From Perkinsus chesapeaki (lineage: Eukaryota; Perkinsozoa; Perkinsida; Perkinsidae): a DNA stretch of 30,415 nucleotides. Each line of letters opens with the position of its first letter. Position 1 is the first letter of the stretch. Where the stretch lies: assembly GCA_013115145.1 (NCBI GenBank), contig JAAPAO010000436.1, positions 1-30,415 on the forward strand. The letters run 5' to 3'. The notes under the pieces were generated by a model. The model saw only the letters and a list, made by a program, of their open reading frames with translations, was not told the origin of the DNA and ran no database searches. Positions 1-10,667 of the stretch are shown here, piece after piece. The translations under genes and the position numbers were made by a program.

Positions 1-171
1 GACTTTAAGCGTAAATGAAGACTTTAAGCGTAAATGAAGACTTTAAGCGTAAATGAAGACTTTAAGCGTAAATAAAGACTTTAAGCGTAAATGAAGACTT
101 TAAGCGTAAATAAAGACTTTAAGCGTAAATAAAGACTTTAAGCGTAAATGAAGACTTTAAGCGTAAATGAA
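1..171. repeat. 19-bp tandem array, nine copies
   Basis: Nine head-to-tail copies of a 19-nt unit (gactttaagcgtaaatRaa) run from base 1; the only common variation is tga versus taa near the unit end. The array decays after about 171 (gagttttatcg). It begins at the window edge, so it probably continues upstream. There are no unique spacers, so it is a minisatellite and not a CRISPR array. Confidence 0.95.
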
Positions 172-1562
172 GAGTTTTATCGTGAAACTTGTATCGTTAT
201 ATTACGAAACGGTTTGTTGAGTCTTTGTCTGTAATTGACAATTTAAAGATTCTGCTAAGATTAATTAAGTCGTCTTTCCACCATATTTACTGTCACTTAA
301 TTTCACCTATGTGTCAATGTTGTATTAAAATAGACTACTCGGCAAAGGTATGAAATGATACTATATATAATTATAATTTTCTATTATTATTATATTTCAA
401 CTTTTCCTATTATACCACTGAACACTATACTGTAAATGGCTTATTTACCTTTGAGTTCCGACGTCCAAGACTCAGTCCTTCCATCGACGAGCTCAGGCTG
501 TCCTAGAAAGACAATATATTACTCATCAAGATCTGAAGAGATCCAATTTACTTGATCCTTGATTTACGGATCAAGAGAGATCCGTAAATCGAATGGATTG
601 TGATAATCGTACTTCTCTAGGGTCCTTCAATAAACCGATTTTGAAATTCAAAATCGATTCCAGAACCGATTATGAATCCCAGTACTGATTCAATGAACAG
701 TGGGTCAGAATGGATTCCAGAACTGCTTTTAGCACGTAAAATGGGAAGCTAGAATCGATTATGAATCCCAGTACTGATTCAATGAACAGTGGGTCAGAAT
801 GGATTCCAGAATTGCTTTTAGCACGTAAAATGGGAAGCTAGAATCGATTCTGAGACCCTCAAGAATTGATTTAATGAACAGTGTCTGACAGAGCTGCGAA
901 AAGGTCCTATTAAATAGGCAAGAATCTGCGGTAGAGGCTCGGATAATAAATGAGAAAGTTAATTGTGATGGATATTTGGCAGGAGGGTGGGAAGGCGTTC
1001 ATATGCCCAGAAGTCCGTAGTCGATACTTTAAAGTGTCGTTTTCCTTCAGAAGAAGTTTACAATAAGGCGGTATGTTCAGGGATGTACAAAACGGAGCTT
1101 TTGTTACACTCATGCGTCTTAAAGTATTGGAGAGTCGTCGTCCAAGGTTGAACGTGGGTAAGCTTGAGCGACGCGCCTAAGGAGAGGAGTATCCAAGCTC
1201 GAAGCACGCAAGATACGAAGAGGTACGACCACCGTTTCCTACATATCTGTGAGGGTTATCAAAATCCTCCGGGGAGGCAGCGCGGGTGAGCCCGTGGAGA
1301 TTGATGAAGGATAAAAGAAAAGGGCGCATCTTGAGAGTTGAACGAGACAGGAGATGGGTTACGTCGTCGAACAGAGTCACGCGCCACGAAATAGGTTTTG
1401 TGTCACGGCACTAGCGAATGTCCCCTCTGGCTATCATGCGCGGATTGTGATGAATGGAGCATAAGTCAATAAATATCTCGAGGTTCAGTGTGCAAGATTC
1501 GCCCAAGGTTTGTTCATTTGTCATTTTTGATCAGCTTTTCCACTTGTATCAACAAGATTAAC
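172..1562. other. Upstream non-coding region of the NAP gene
   Basis: No convincing gene is seen on either strand. The stretch is AT-rich to about 450, then carries the 89-bp duplication at 661-838. Two small minus-strand open frames (910-1113, 1177-1380) lack ATG starts or recognisable families. The last part holds the promoter and leader of the NAP-type gene; the pyrimidine-rich tract and AG near 1535-1557 could be a trans-splice acceptor if the organism uses spliced leaders, which is inference. Confidence 0.5.
661..838. repeat. 89-bp direct duplication
   Basis: Two near-identical copies with an 89-nt period (about 661-749 and 750-838), sharing gaatcccagtactgattc, gaacagtgggtcagaatgg and gcacgtaaaatgggaagc. 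They differ at only a few bases (aactgc versus aattgc). A partial third start (agaatcgatt) follows at 839. No coding content was recognised. Confidence 0.9.
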
Positions 1563-2911
1563 ATGTCTGGTCCCGTCGATTCCACCATCATCGAGAAGCT
1601 CGATTCCCTCGACCAGGAGTACGGCACCATCCGTCGTCAGCAGGAGATCGAAACCCGTGCCTTGGAGAAGTCCTACGAGACCAAATACGCCCCTCTTCTT
1701 TCCGAGAGAGCCAAGATCATCGCTGATGGCGCCGTACCCGAGTTCTGGCTCACCGTTTTGAGGCACACCGCTAACTTCGGCCCCGAAATTGACGACCACG
1801 ACAAGGAGGCTCTGAAGTACTTGGTCGATATCCAGGCTGAAGAGCTGTCTGGCGAGAAGGCCGAGGACTTGATTGCCGGTATGAAGATCACATTCGTTTT
1901 CTCTGAAAATCCTTACTTTGAAAACAAGACCCTTAGCAAGACCTATCACTTCAGTGAAGTCAATGACATGCTCCGTCATGAGATTAAGTGCATCGATAGT
2001 GATACTGTTGCCTGGAAGGCCGGCAAGGATCTTACTCTGAAAACTGTTGTTAAGAAGAACAAGAAGACTGGTGCTACCAAGACCGTCCAGAAGGAGACTG
2101 AATCCTTCTTCAGATTCTTCACGTAAGTCTTTTTGAAAAGCCGTTTTATCAGTTCGCGGGTTCGTGTCGTTGCTCTTGCTTTTCGAATGGTGTTATCATC
2201 GATCGTTTTGGTACGTAATACCAGGAGGAAATCTGTTTAAGTGAAACGCCTTAGTAAAATCTTTTTAGGTGCTACAGTAGATCGGTTTATGTTTAACCAG
2301 CACTTTTCGGCAATGGAAGGCTTTCTTCAAGTCTCTCGTTGTCTCTGTTCGCCCCATGGATTCAGTTATCGTACTTGTTGTCATTCAGCCCCCTCGGACC
2401 CGATCACCCTGTTCCTGAGATCTTCATTGATGATGACTCCGATTGTGAGTCTGATGATGATGAGGTTGAGGAGCGTCTTCAGTTCTTCATGAGTGCTGAT
2501 TTCGAGAAGGCTGATGATTTGAAGGAGAACATCATCCCTCGAGCTTTCAAGTAAGAGGAGGGTTCAAGTTCAATATTGTTGATTACCACCGCTGGCTCGG
2601 TTTTCGAGGGTTGGATGAGAAGATCTTCAACCTTGTACTATTATACAGTTACCGACTCTATAGTATATTTGCATGTACTTCATATAGGAGCATTTGGGAG
2701 TTTCAGTTTCGTTTATATTTCTACTGAAAGCACTAGTAACACTTTTTGCTAAATTAGCTTATCCACTATTAGCTGATTGCTCATTTACTTTTATAGGTAC
2801 TTCACCGGTGAAGCCGCTGACTACGACTCTGATGAGGATGAGCTCGAGAGTGACAGCGAGTCTGACGATTCCGAGGAGGCCGATGAGGAGGCCACTCAGA
2901 AGCGCGAGTAG
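1563..2911 (+). CDS. NAP1/SET-family nucleosome assembly protein (3 exons)
   Basis: Exons 1563-2122, 2389-2550 and 2797-2911 give 278 residues; introns are 266 and 246 nt, both GT-AG with matching phase. The family binds histones H2A-H2B and H3-H4 and loads them onto DNA, shuttling between nucleus and cytoplasm. An N-terminal dimerisation-helix region (about 1-55) is followed by VPEFWLTVLRHT (58-69), ITFVFSENPYFENKTL (109-124), VAWKAGKDLT (149-158), ESFFRFFTPL across the first junction, and IIPRAFKYFTGEA across the second; these are NAP1 landmarks in order. The C-terminus is an acidic Asp/Glu/Ser tail, as expected for histone binding. It is shorter than yeast or animal NAP1 (about 390) because the N-terminal extension is small. 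Start chosen: ATG 1563; the frame is open upstream to 1488 but only with a GTG start. SET/I2PP2A is the alternative subfamily, but the IIPR..YFTGEA block favours NAP1. Confidence 0.93.
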
Positions 2912-3654
2912 ATTGGCTTGCTTAACGAACTTACCGTTGTCGAATCTTGATGGTCTGGTGTACTGTACTTAGCTGGTATAATCGTAATATCGCTGCACTG
3001 AACCGCTAGCACCAGTTTGGCTGGAGCTGTGGCATTGTTGTTGATCAAGAAGGATCCGCTAATGCTGCTGCCAAGTCTGTTTCTGGTTACGTTGAAATAC
3101 ATATTAATGAGTGTCGTGTTTGTTTTGCGGCTGGAGGGGAAGCTTCGCCAAATGCTGGTTCGGAGATGAAAGCTTTTTCCCGTCGAGCTGGTTGTCAATA
3201 AGTGTTTTTTGTTACCGGTTGAATGTAGAAAGTTGGAGAGGGCAGCTTTTTTGTCGAGCTGATTGTGTGTGGGAGAAGGCGAATGGCGGTACAGTTGGCG
3301 CTCAATGTGAAAGAAAAACGAATAGGTTTGTACAGTGTCATTTTTGAAGTAAAGGGGGATGTAGGTAAATCCTTGTGTCGTAGTATCTGTCAGCCATGCT
3401 TTGTGAAATTCGCTCACCGAATTGCTGAAGGAAGTAAACTGTTCGATGATACGGAAGTTCAACAGGATTTTTCAAGACGCCGTCCAAGGTCATTTATCGC
3501 ACGAATGCAGTATATGAGTTGCGTATCTTCAACGAACAGATGTAGACTAATCTACCAGGAATTTTACAAAAGTCGGTATCTATCAATAATCGGCTATCAT
3601 TCTATACCGAGCAATTGTAGACAAGTTGGGTCTCGATAGTTCTGTCTCTAATAA
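2912..3654. other. Intergenic region between NAP and JmjC genes
   Basis: 743 nt with no supported gene. It holds the 3' UTR of the NAP-type gene and the promoter of the F-box/JmjC gene. A 188-codon minus-strand open frame (2896-3462) starts only with TTG, is low-complexity S/T/N-rich and overlaps the NAP stop, so I do not call it. No repeats were seen. Confidence 0.55.
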
Positions 3655-6600
3655 ATGTCACCGCCACAGACCTCCTTATCAAGGGAGTGCCCTCCGGCCA
3701 AGAAAGCTCGAGTGGACTCGGACGCCTCGAGGCATCCGCTCGGCGTTCGCCCACTGGGCAACCTTTACTTGGCAGGCACTTCGACAACGGCCAGCAGGGC
3801 GGAAATCACCGGCGAGCTGGCTGTGCTCGGAGAGGAGATCTTGCTCGGCTCATTATTGCGGTTTTTGGACGGAAGGACGCTGGCCCTGCTCGGTATGACA
3901 TCACGGGCAATGTTGGCCTACACTGGGCTTGATGAGCTCTGGAAGGAGCTGGTCTGCGGTAACGAGCTTTATCGCGGCAAAATAGAGCCGGCGGAAGGAG
4001 GAGCGTATTGGAGGGACACGTACTATGGCATACGGGGTGACTGTTGGGCGCCGAGAATCGATTGTCGAGTTTATAGCGACCTGCTATACCAGCCGTTTTT
4101 GCTGAGAAACTTGCCGATGCCCGCGGAAATTAGCAGCGGTAAATCCAATATCGACCGGGTGGATGTTGCGGAGTTGACAAAGGCGGAATTTGTGAGGCGG
4201 TTTGAGAAACCAGGCAGGCCGGTTATCCTCACTGGCGGCATGAAGGGCTGGGCCGCCATGGAAAAATGGAAGTCGGACGAATATTTGATGAAAGCGTGTG
4301 GGGAAACGGTGTTACTTTGTGGAAGCGGGGACTTGACGATGCGGCAATGGTTGAAGTATTGGAAGAACGGCGGGTGCCGGGAGGACGGACAGTTGTTTGT
4401 GTTTGATGGGGAGTTCAAGGAGACATGCCGGAAGTTGACTGAAGACTATGAGGTTTTTGAGTAGTATCAAGGGGAGGGCAAATGGGCTGACAATCGCCTA
4501 TTCGGCTAACTTTGTGAACGGAGATTCGGATTATGTGAGCTTCGGGTTTTGTAAGAAACATTGTGCTTACCGTAACGAGTTTTGACTCACTTTTGAGAGT
4601 GTCAGTTTAAAAACATAATGATTGGTTCGACTCTTGCTCGGTTGTATAACCTCACAGATATACAAATGCACGAATGAACCAATTTCTTGGAAGGACCTAA
4701 AATTTCCCTTCATTCAGGTGTTTAGGATGACGTCCTCTTTTTCGTTGGTTTACTATGTGTTTTAATAAATGTGTCATTTAATCTCTATGCCCCTCTGGCC
4801 TTTGGAATTGATTTGCTGACCGACTGCGATGCTATAGGCGGTCTTTACTCGCTCTTTTCGAGACCGAAATTGAACGTCAGGATCCACTAATGATGATCGT
4901 GGAGTACTTCGGATTCAATGGCTACGTTGGTTTTGTCAGTTACTTCAAAAACGATATGTATGATTTGCTCAACGGGACGGCGTATAGGCCTCGGAATGCG
5001 TGGTTGATGGTTGGTGGACCAGGAGGAGCATCTAAGTGGCATGTTGACCCTAACGCCACACATGCGTGGAATGCGGTTGCTAGAGGCAGCAAACGATGGG
5101 TAATGAAGGGGCGGTTCTGGATTGGACTCGACACTCAGCGGCTTTCCTGGATTTGTGATAGAGAAATGTTAAACTTGTTAGATGCCAACTTTTGTACCAA
5201 GTGGATCTTAGTCTATTTTATTATCCTATCAAACTATAATAAGTAGGACTGTCCTAGTCGACGGCAGGATTTTTGCTTGAGGAAAATTAAAGTCGAAACG
5301 GAAGGAATTGACCTCATTAGCAGGCTCCATTATCTCATATAGCAACCATGATGGTTGAAGCTTCGCAATGTTCTACTGCTAGCGTATGGTAACTTATGTT
5401 ATATTAACTATTGATATTATACGAATAATAGTAGTTCCAGATTATGATTTATGATAGTCCTAGGCCTTCTCGGAGAAGGTACGGAGTGCGGCGAATCGTC
5501 AGTAAATTTTGTTGGATGGTCGCAAGTTCGATCCCCAGGCGTGTCATTTCTCACCGGAACATTTTTTGCCGGCATAGCTTTAAGATACAATCAGAACCCA
5601 CTACTCGTATTCTTCCTAGTATTCTCCGAGGGAGAGCTTTGAATGGCGCATAGCACGCAATCGTAACCTCTCTGGATCGAGCTGGATAATTTGTACGCAC
5701 GCACAAAGTGATGGTGGAGTGAGAATACGCTTCGCTCGCTCCGCAATCATAACTATTGAGATTCGCCAGGAGTAGTGAGACACTATTAATATAACAAAAT
5801 AATAATATACATAGTTGTTCGAATGATTATCCATTAATAGGATATTTTAATACTTGTTGTTGGATAAATAATGTATTTATTATTTCCAGCATCGGAGCGC
5901 GTGTGGAGCTGAGACGTCGGTAGATGCATAACAGCGCAGGGCATGGTATATGAGTAACTTTTCTCACAGTCTCCTGTCAGTGTCAAGGAAACTGTTGGCA
6001 AGTTACCATTCGTATTGTCTAGTAACTCAATTACCATCTCTGTTTCGTATGAAATTTATAAAGGAATGAAGAGGATTATTCATACTATGAATACTCCTTT
6101 TCAGTCCTCTCGTGAACAGTGTATATTTATATGAAGAATAGCATAATAATTATACCTTAGATCTATCTGATGTATATACTGAACCCCATGTTATTTTGGT
6201 ATTTATTGGTAGTAATAGAGATTATATTGTATGGTCTGAAGTATAACAAATATAAATACAGTCGCGCTACTAAGCATGAAAATGGATGCCGAGTTAGAGC
6301 GGGGCAAGCTCGATGGGTACTCGGATAGAAAAGGAGTTAGCTCGAAACTCGTCATACTTATCGATATTCTTGCCCCTCCAAGCCGCGCATTTCTAGATGT
6401 CGCGTACTGTATCATGTACAGTACTTACCTATCGTTTTAATATGTTACGTTTATACCTTCATTTTCTCTCGTTCACCCTATGTTGATTTTCTTTCAGTTT
6501 ATGCTCCCGCCAAGTTGCGTTCCTGTCGGCGTGTATCCCTCCGCAGACGGCTCCAATATGACACAACCTGTATCCTTACTTCACGAGTGGTGGCCAGAGT

Positions 6601-7783
6601 AGGAGGGAATGAAGCGTGGGGGAATTTACTGCTTGTCTCCAAATTCGAAGATAGGTTGGCTTAGGTAGTTTCTCAGTACGAATGTAGGCGTATTTATTGG
6701 TGTCTACTCTCGGAAGGGGTACGTAAGGAAATAGATCGACTTGAGTAACAAGTTTTACCTAAATTTATGTAACATAGCGAACATAATTTCGACATTAAAG
6801 TTGAAATGAGATGACGCCCGTAACCCGTAGTGTATTCGCCACGTATATAGTCCACTCCACTAGAGCTGGAGCTATTGAGATGAGGTGTGTTGGCGTAGGG
6901 TTGCATAAGCTCCTACAAGTGTTATGTTATGTAGGTTCTTTGAGGATACCGAAGCATTGTATGGTGACAAGCTGCTACAGGGTACATGTCGGGCTGGAGA
7001 GTGTATGTTTGTACCAAGGGGATGGTGGCATTGTGTGATAAATAATGATGAGGACGATATTACAATAGCGAGTAGTGCTGGAGGGGGCGAGTCTTATTCG
7101 TTGGGGTTGTTTGTTATGTGGCTGAATGAACGGTGTGCGCAGTTCGCCAGCTCAACGAGTTTGTAATGTTATGGCTGTTGATAACCTTAATCAAGCTTAA
7201 AAATGTGTACATAGGATTATTCCATGTATTAACTTTTGAAACTGCATTATACTTCCAATGTTGTATTATTCATATATTATTATTATGGGTTATTGTTTAG
7301 GTTTTTTTACTTACTATTACTGAATATAAGGTTGAATCCAATATATCTAGGAATATTATTTTTGTATATATTACTATGAGGATACTACGGTGTTAGACGA
7401 ACACTGTTCGTTCAGGCATAGTGCTCTCTGTTCAGTTACCCAGAATTACTGTGCTGAGTCGAGCGTGCACAAAGCCCGCCGATTCTTCCGTGAAACGCCC
7501 CATTGTATTTCCGGCCTTCACACGCATGATTGTGATGAGTACGAGAAGCTGCAGGATGAAATGGCTGACGAATTCGATAAACGACTTCGGGAAAAGCGGC
7601 CCGATTTACTAGCCAGTGATGAGGTGAGCTGCTGATGTAATATTGGGCTTTGAATCAGCTCCTCAGGACGCGGCATTGCAGAGCTCTGCTGCAAAGGGGG
7701 AGCAACAAAGTGGGATTGATAAATTCTCATTCTGGTCACATCTGAAGTCTACTAGGAAGACCATATCGTATGAGAAGAAATGA
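3655..7783 (+). CDS. F-box and JmjC-domain protein, JMJD6-like (6 exons)
   Basis: Exons 3655-4452, 4881-5099, 6498-6598, 6935-7071, 7436-7623 and 7667-7783 give 519 residues. JmjC proteins are Fe(II)/2-oxoglutarate oxygenases that hydroxylate or demethylate proteins. A basic PPAKKARV (13-20) looks like a nuclear localisation signal; an F-box-like helix block follows (about 53-100, ending DELWKELV). The JmjC core has HVD (His320, Asp322) and GWWH (His405), the three iron ligands; SKRW (Lys337) matches the 2OG-binding lysine of JMJD6. PVSLLHEWWPE|FFED, ITIA|ITQNY and the other later joins fit the family well. The C-terminus is charged (EKLQDEMADEFDKRLREKRP). Introns range from 1398 nt (intron 2) to 43 nt (intron 5). 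The least certain junction is exon 1/2: acceptor 4880 keeps phase but adds about 18 residues not seen in relatives. F-box plus JmjC architecture is known in plants and fungi; whether this one joins an SCF ubiquitin ligase is unknown. Confidence 0.85.
5440..5650 (+). other. Possible decayed cysteine-module fragment in JmjC intron 2
   Basis: An open stretch inside intron 2 (5451-5642) reads EGTECGESS then GWSQVRSPG. The second part matches FWSQVRSPAAG of the large cysteine-module gene (codons around 12358-12390), and the DNA is identical over 20 nt (5516-5535 versus 12359-12378, tggtcgcaag through tcgatcccc). It may be a relic of a related exon, or both may carry the same tRNA T-arm-like sequence. 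It is not expected to be translated. Confidence 0.4.
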
Positions 7784-9700
7784 GTTCTACGTATATCCAA
7801 AACATAAGTTGCCTTGTGCATATTCATTGTACTGTCAGAAGGTTTCTATTCCTCCTTGGTTATTCATTCTTTCGTTAATTATTGTGGCCTACCACTGCAG
7901 TTCGGTGGAGGAGATATGCGCGGGTGTCCAGTGCGGTTTCTGCGACTAGCGGAAGTAGCCTTCATTCCGCGTGCGGGGCTTCTCGCTCCATCAAGACCGC
8001 TGTGGTTCCGATATAATCAAATTAGGACGGAGCGCAAGGGGGATGATCCGCTACGGAAAGCTCATCACACTCTACACTGTGGGAACTGCCATCGAAAGGC
8101 AAGTTTGCTTTGCTGTACTGAGGCCGTTGGGAGAGTGATTGTTATAGTTCACAATGAAGGAGGTGATGCAGCTGTTCATAAGCAAGCATATGCCAGGCGA
8201 GGCGACGTGGGTGGTAAGTGGGGGCTGTTTTAGCAGACTCGGTTATACATGGTGGTCGATGCATTTTATTGGGTGACTTAATTTGGATCGGAGGTATTAC
8301 GAGTCCGAAATATTGGTAGAGTGTAGATACTGGTAGAGCCGGGCTCGCTGAACGGCCTACTGGAACCTATAGTGTAGGCGCCCGGGGCGCCGCGCCCCCA
8401 TTACCCGAATCATAGCATTCATGTAGAGTTTTCCAAAAAGCATCTTCCTGTCGGTTTCAGACCTTGGAAACTTTGACTGAGTTCGGGACTGGGCATAAGC
8501 AGCAAAAAGGTATCCTTAATCGGAATTATCTGGGACCTCATGCAGCACGAATAGTACAGGTAGGACCGGCATTGGTCAGCCGTGACAGTATTCCGAACGT
8601 CCGTCCAACATACTCCCACAAGCTTTGCTTCTCGCAGGTTGCCAATGGTGGGCACATTTGTTGCCCGTATTGTTTGAGAATTGAGTGGAAGCCTGGTCGA
8701 GCGTGAATGCAATCTGTGCTTCATGGTCACGTACTGTTTCAGCATTCGTAGTGGGTTTTGTGTTTTCGTTACACTTGGAAAGGAAATCATAACTTAGAGA
8801 GATGACGGATGGTTGACAGTTAAATATTACTCGAACTAATGCCTGCTGGCGAAGGATGAATCTTCGATGAGACTGGGAGTGCGGTGCAGATAGCCTCTGT
8901 GACACAGTCCCAGGGTTCGTGGATACCTGTAAGTGGGGACCCGGTCCCCAGATCATCAATTCAGCAGAATCACAATCATCGATTTCGGTCCCCGGGACCG
9001 AAATCTGATGATTGCCTAGAAACACGTTGGCTGGGCCAACTTGGCTTGCTAGGTCTAGAGTCTAGACTAGAGCTTCAGTCAATTTCGGATAAAAATAGAG
9101 CAGACCAGCTGTAGGGCCGACACTGTTTGAGAGTAGATCTCAGCAGAGTGTGTTATCTGCGAGACAATTTGGAACTTTCAGATTGAAATTCACTGCCCGA
9201 AAACGTAAAGGAGCTTTCGGAGCTACAAGGATCTTTTTCGACCCATGCGAAATGCACCAATGCACAACGTATAGGAGAAAGTAACATCGCTACTCCCGAG
9301 AGACTATGAACTACTACGAGGAAGCGCAGTCTCCCATCACACCTGCCGTTCTATATCGCAGGTACCTTACTCTACGGGTAGAGTCGACCCGCGAGCAGAA
9401 TCTGCTCAGCAGATAGTTACAACAGATTTGCATGTGGTCATTTTCCTGCAGGAATCTTTCCAGTAAGTAACTGAGAGAAGCGTTTCGCGACAATTATCTG
9501 GCGCTCGGGGATTTTCCATTGCCTTCCGCACAGTTTGCGTCGTCTGCGATTGCCCATGTGACCTCGCTGATGCGACATCGGCGGTGTACCCTCACCGTGA
9601 TGCCATCACGTGCTGAACAGCGGTCGGGTCCCGGAGCCGTTCGGGTCTAGCGGCTCGACTGAGAACCCTCGACTGATAACACTTGATGACCAAGTTCTCA
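7784..9700. other. Non-coding region downstream of the JmjC gene
   Basis: No gene is supported here. An open frame at 7814-8233 (with HCGNCHRKASLLCC) lacks a convincing start and family; the other frame near 8050-8115 reads STLWELPSKGKFALL, faintly like the cysteine modules to the right, so it may be decayed. A GC-rich hairpin ggcgcccggggcgcc lies near 8380. The sequence after 8880 holds the hairpin annotated separately. The region looks like decayed repeat-rich spacer. Confidence 0.45.
8973..9014. repeat. Strong 20-bp-stem inverted repeat
   Basis: Bases 8973-8992 (caatcatc then gatttcggtccc) pair with 8994-9014 (gggaccgaaatc, bulged t, gatgattg). This is a 20-bp stem with one bulged base and a one-base centre. 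The inner 25 nt (8981-9005) is a perfect palindrome around a single c. It could be a foldback element end or a cruciform; no gene overlaps it. Confidence 0.85.
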
Positions 9701-9914
9701 TCGCGTGTAGAAGTCTTGTGCTAAATGACAGGGGGGCTTAATGGGCAGAGTCACTCCTAACGGGGAGATACCTGATGCCATCTGTTACCCTAGCTTCCAG
9801 TTCGCGATGGCGATAGCCCAGGAATATCGTGGTCACCAGTGGTGACTCACCACGACATGGTGGACGCGTGTAAAGGGTCCCGGTCTTCTGTCCTGCGCCT
9901 GGTAGCAACAGTTG

Positions 9915-10160
9915 TATGGCTGAGTCGACATCAGCAAAGCCTTCCTGCAAATCAGAATGGCTCCCGAGCACAGTGACTGTCTAGGCTTCATGTTCAACGG
10001 CAGGTCTTTACGCTTCATCAGTATGCCCTTCGGGATGTCTATAGCCCCTAATGTCTTAGAGCGCATTATTGCCATGATTGTCGCAAAACGCCTAACTAAC
10101 GGAGAGTGTTGTAGACTCTTACGTGGACGACATACTCATGTTTGAGACATGATGTCTCAT
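9915..10160 (+). pseudogene. Retrotransposon reverse-transcriptase fragment, broken
   Basis: The + strand encodes reverse-transcriptase landmarks in order: DISKAFLQIRMAPE (from about 9928), FISMPFGMSIAPNVLERII, then YVDDILMF, the catalytic YxDD box (about 10118-10143). The first two are in one frame and the YVDD box is in another, and a stop lies just before DISKAF, so the copy is frameshifted and dead. The palm order and the F-G motif fit an LTR retrotransposon polymerase (Ty3-like or Bel-like), but the piece is too short to place. No LTRs, integrase or RNase H were recognised nearby. Confidence 0.8.
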
Positions 10161-10667
10161 AGAATCCGAGCCAAGAGACGATCGAGATCAAGATCAAGAG
10201 GAGAGAGGAGAGAGGGGTCGGTGCCTTATGGTTGGCTCTTAGTATGGCTGGCCTTAGACCCAAAATTACAGAGTTAAGTCAGCTCTGTGTGACACATACC
10301 GGTAACAACTGTACGGTCAAATTATTCTGCTCGTTGTTGATTATTAAGGGGATGTCTTGAAAACAGTGTTTCTAGAAACAGTGTATGGAGTTTCTGTATT
10401 GTTGCCAATGATTCGTTGGGTGAAAACTCGCCGTTCCTCAATTGGTGAGTGGTACAATATTCGTGCTTCAAAACTATCCGGGCAAATGGGGTTTGGCGGG
10501 AGCCCCGGTCCCAAAGTTCACCATTGTCTCTCGAGTCCGGTATTTACATTCTGTGTCAGGTCCACCCCGTTTTGAATCCCAATGTGGGATCGTTCCAGTT
10601 GTACCGTAGTGTGCGCGGTTTCGTAACAGTAAGTCTCTGTGTTATGTGAGTAACTTGCTGATTTCTC
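10161..10667. other. Spacer and promoter side of the cysteine-module gene
   Basis: Starts with a purine-rich low-complexity tract (10185-10218, gagatcaagatcaagaggagag). No gene is supported; two overlapping open frames at 10357-10649 have no recognisable content. The 3' part is the likely promoter/leader of the following gene. Confidence 0.45.

Noticed and set aside
1-171. Regular repeat array that might be CRISPR
   Set aside because: The 19-nt units abut with no unique spacers, and the window is eukaryotic; it is a minisatellite.
1521-1979. 152-codon minus-strand open frame opposite the NAP gene
   Set aside because: It is the antisense shadow of a strongly supported NAP exon and has no family of its own.
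2896-3462. 188-codon minus-strand open frame
   Set aside because: TTG start only, low-complexity S/T/N composition, overlaps the NAP 3' end, no domain recognised.
7814-8233. 139-codon open frame that could extend the JmjC gene from the phase-0 donor at 7624
   Set aside because: The nearer acceptor at 7666 gives a clean 39-codon final exon with a stop; this frame has no family and no ATG-based start of quality.
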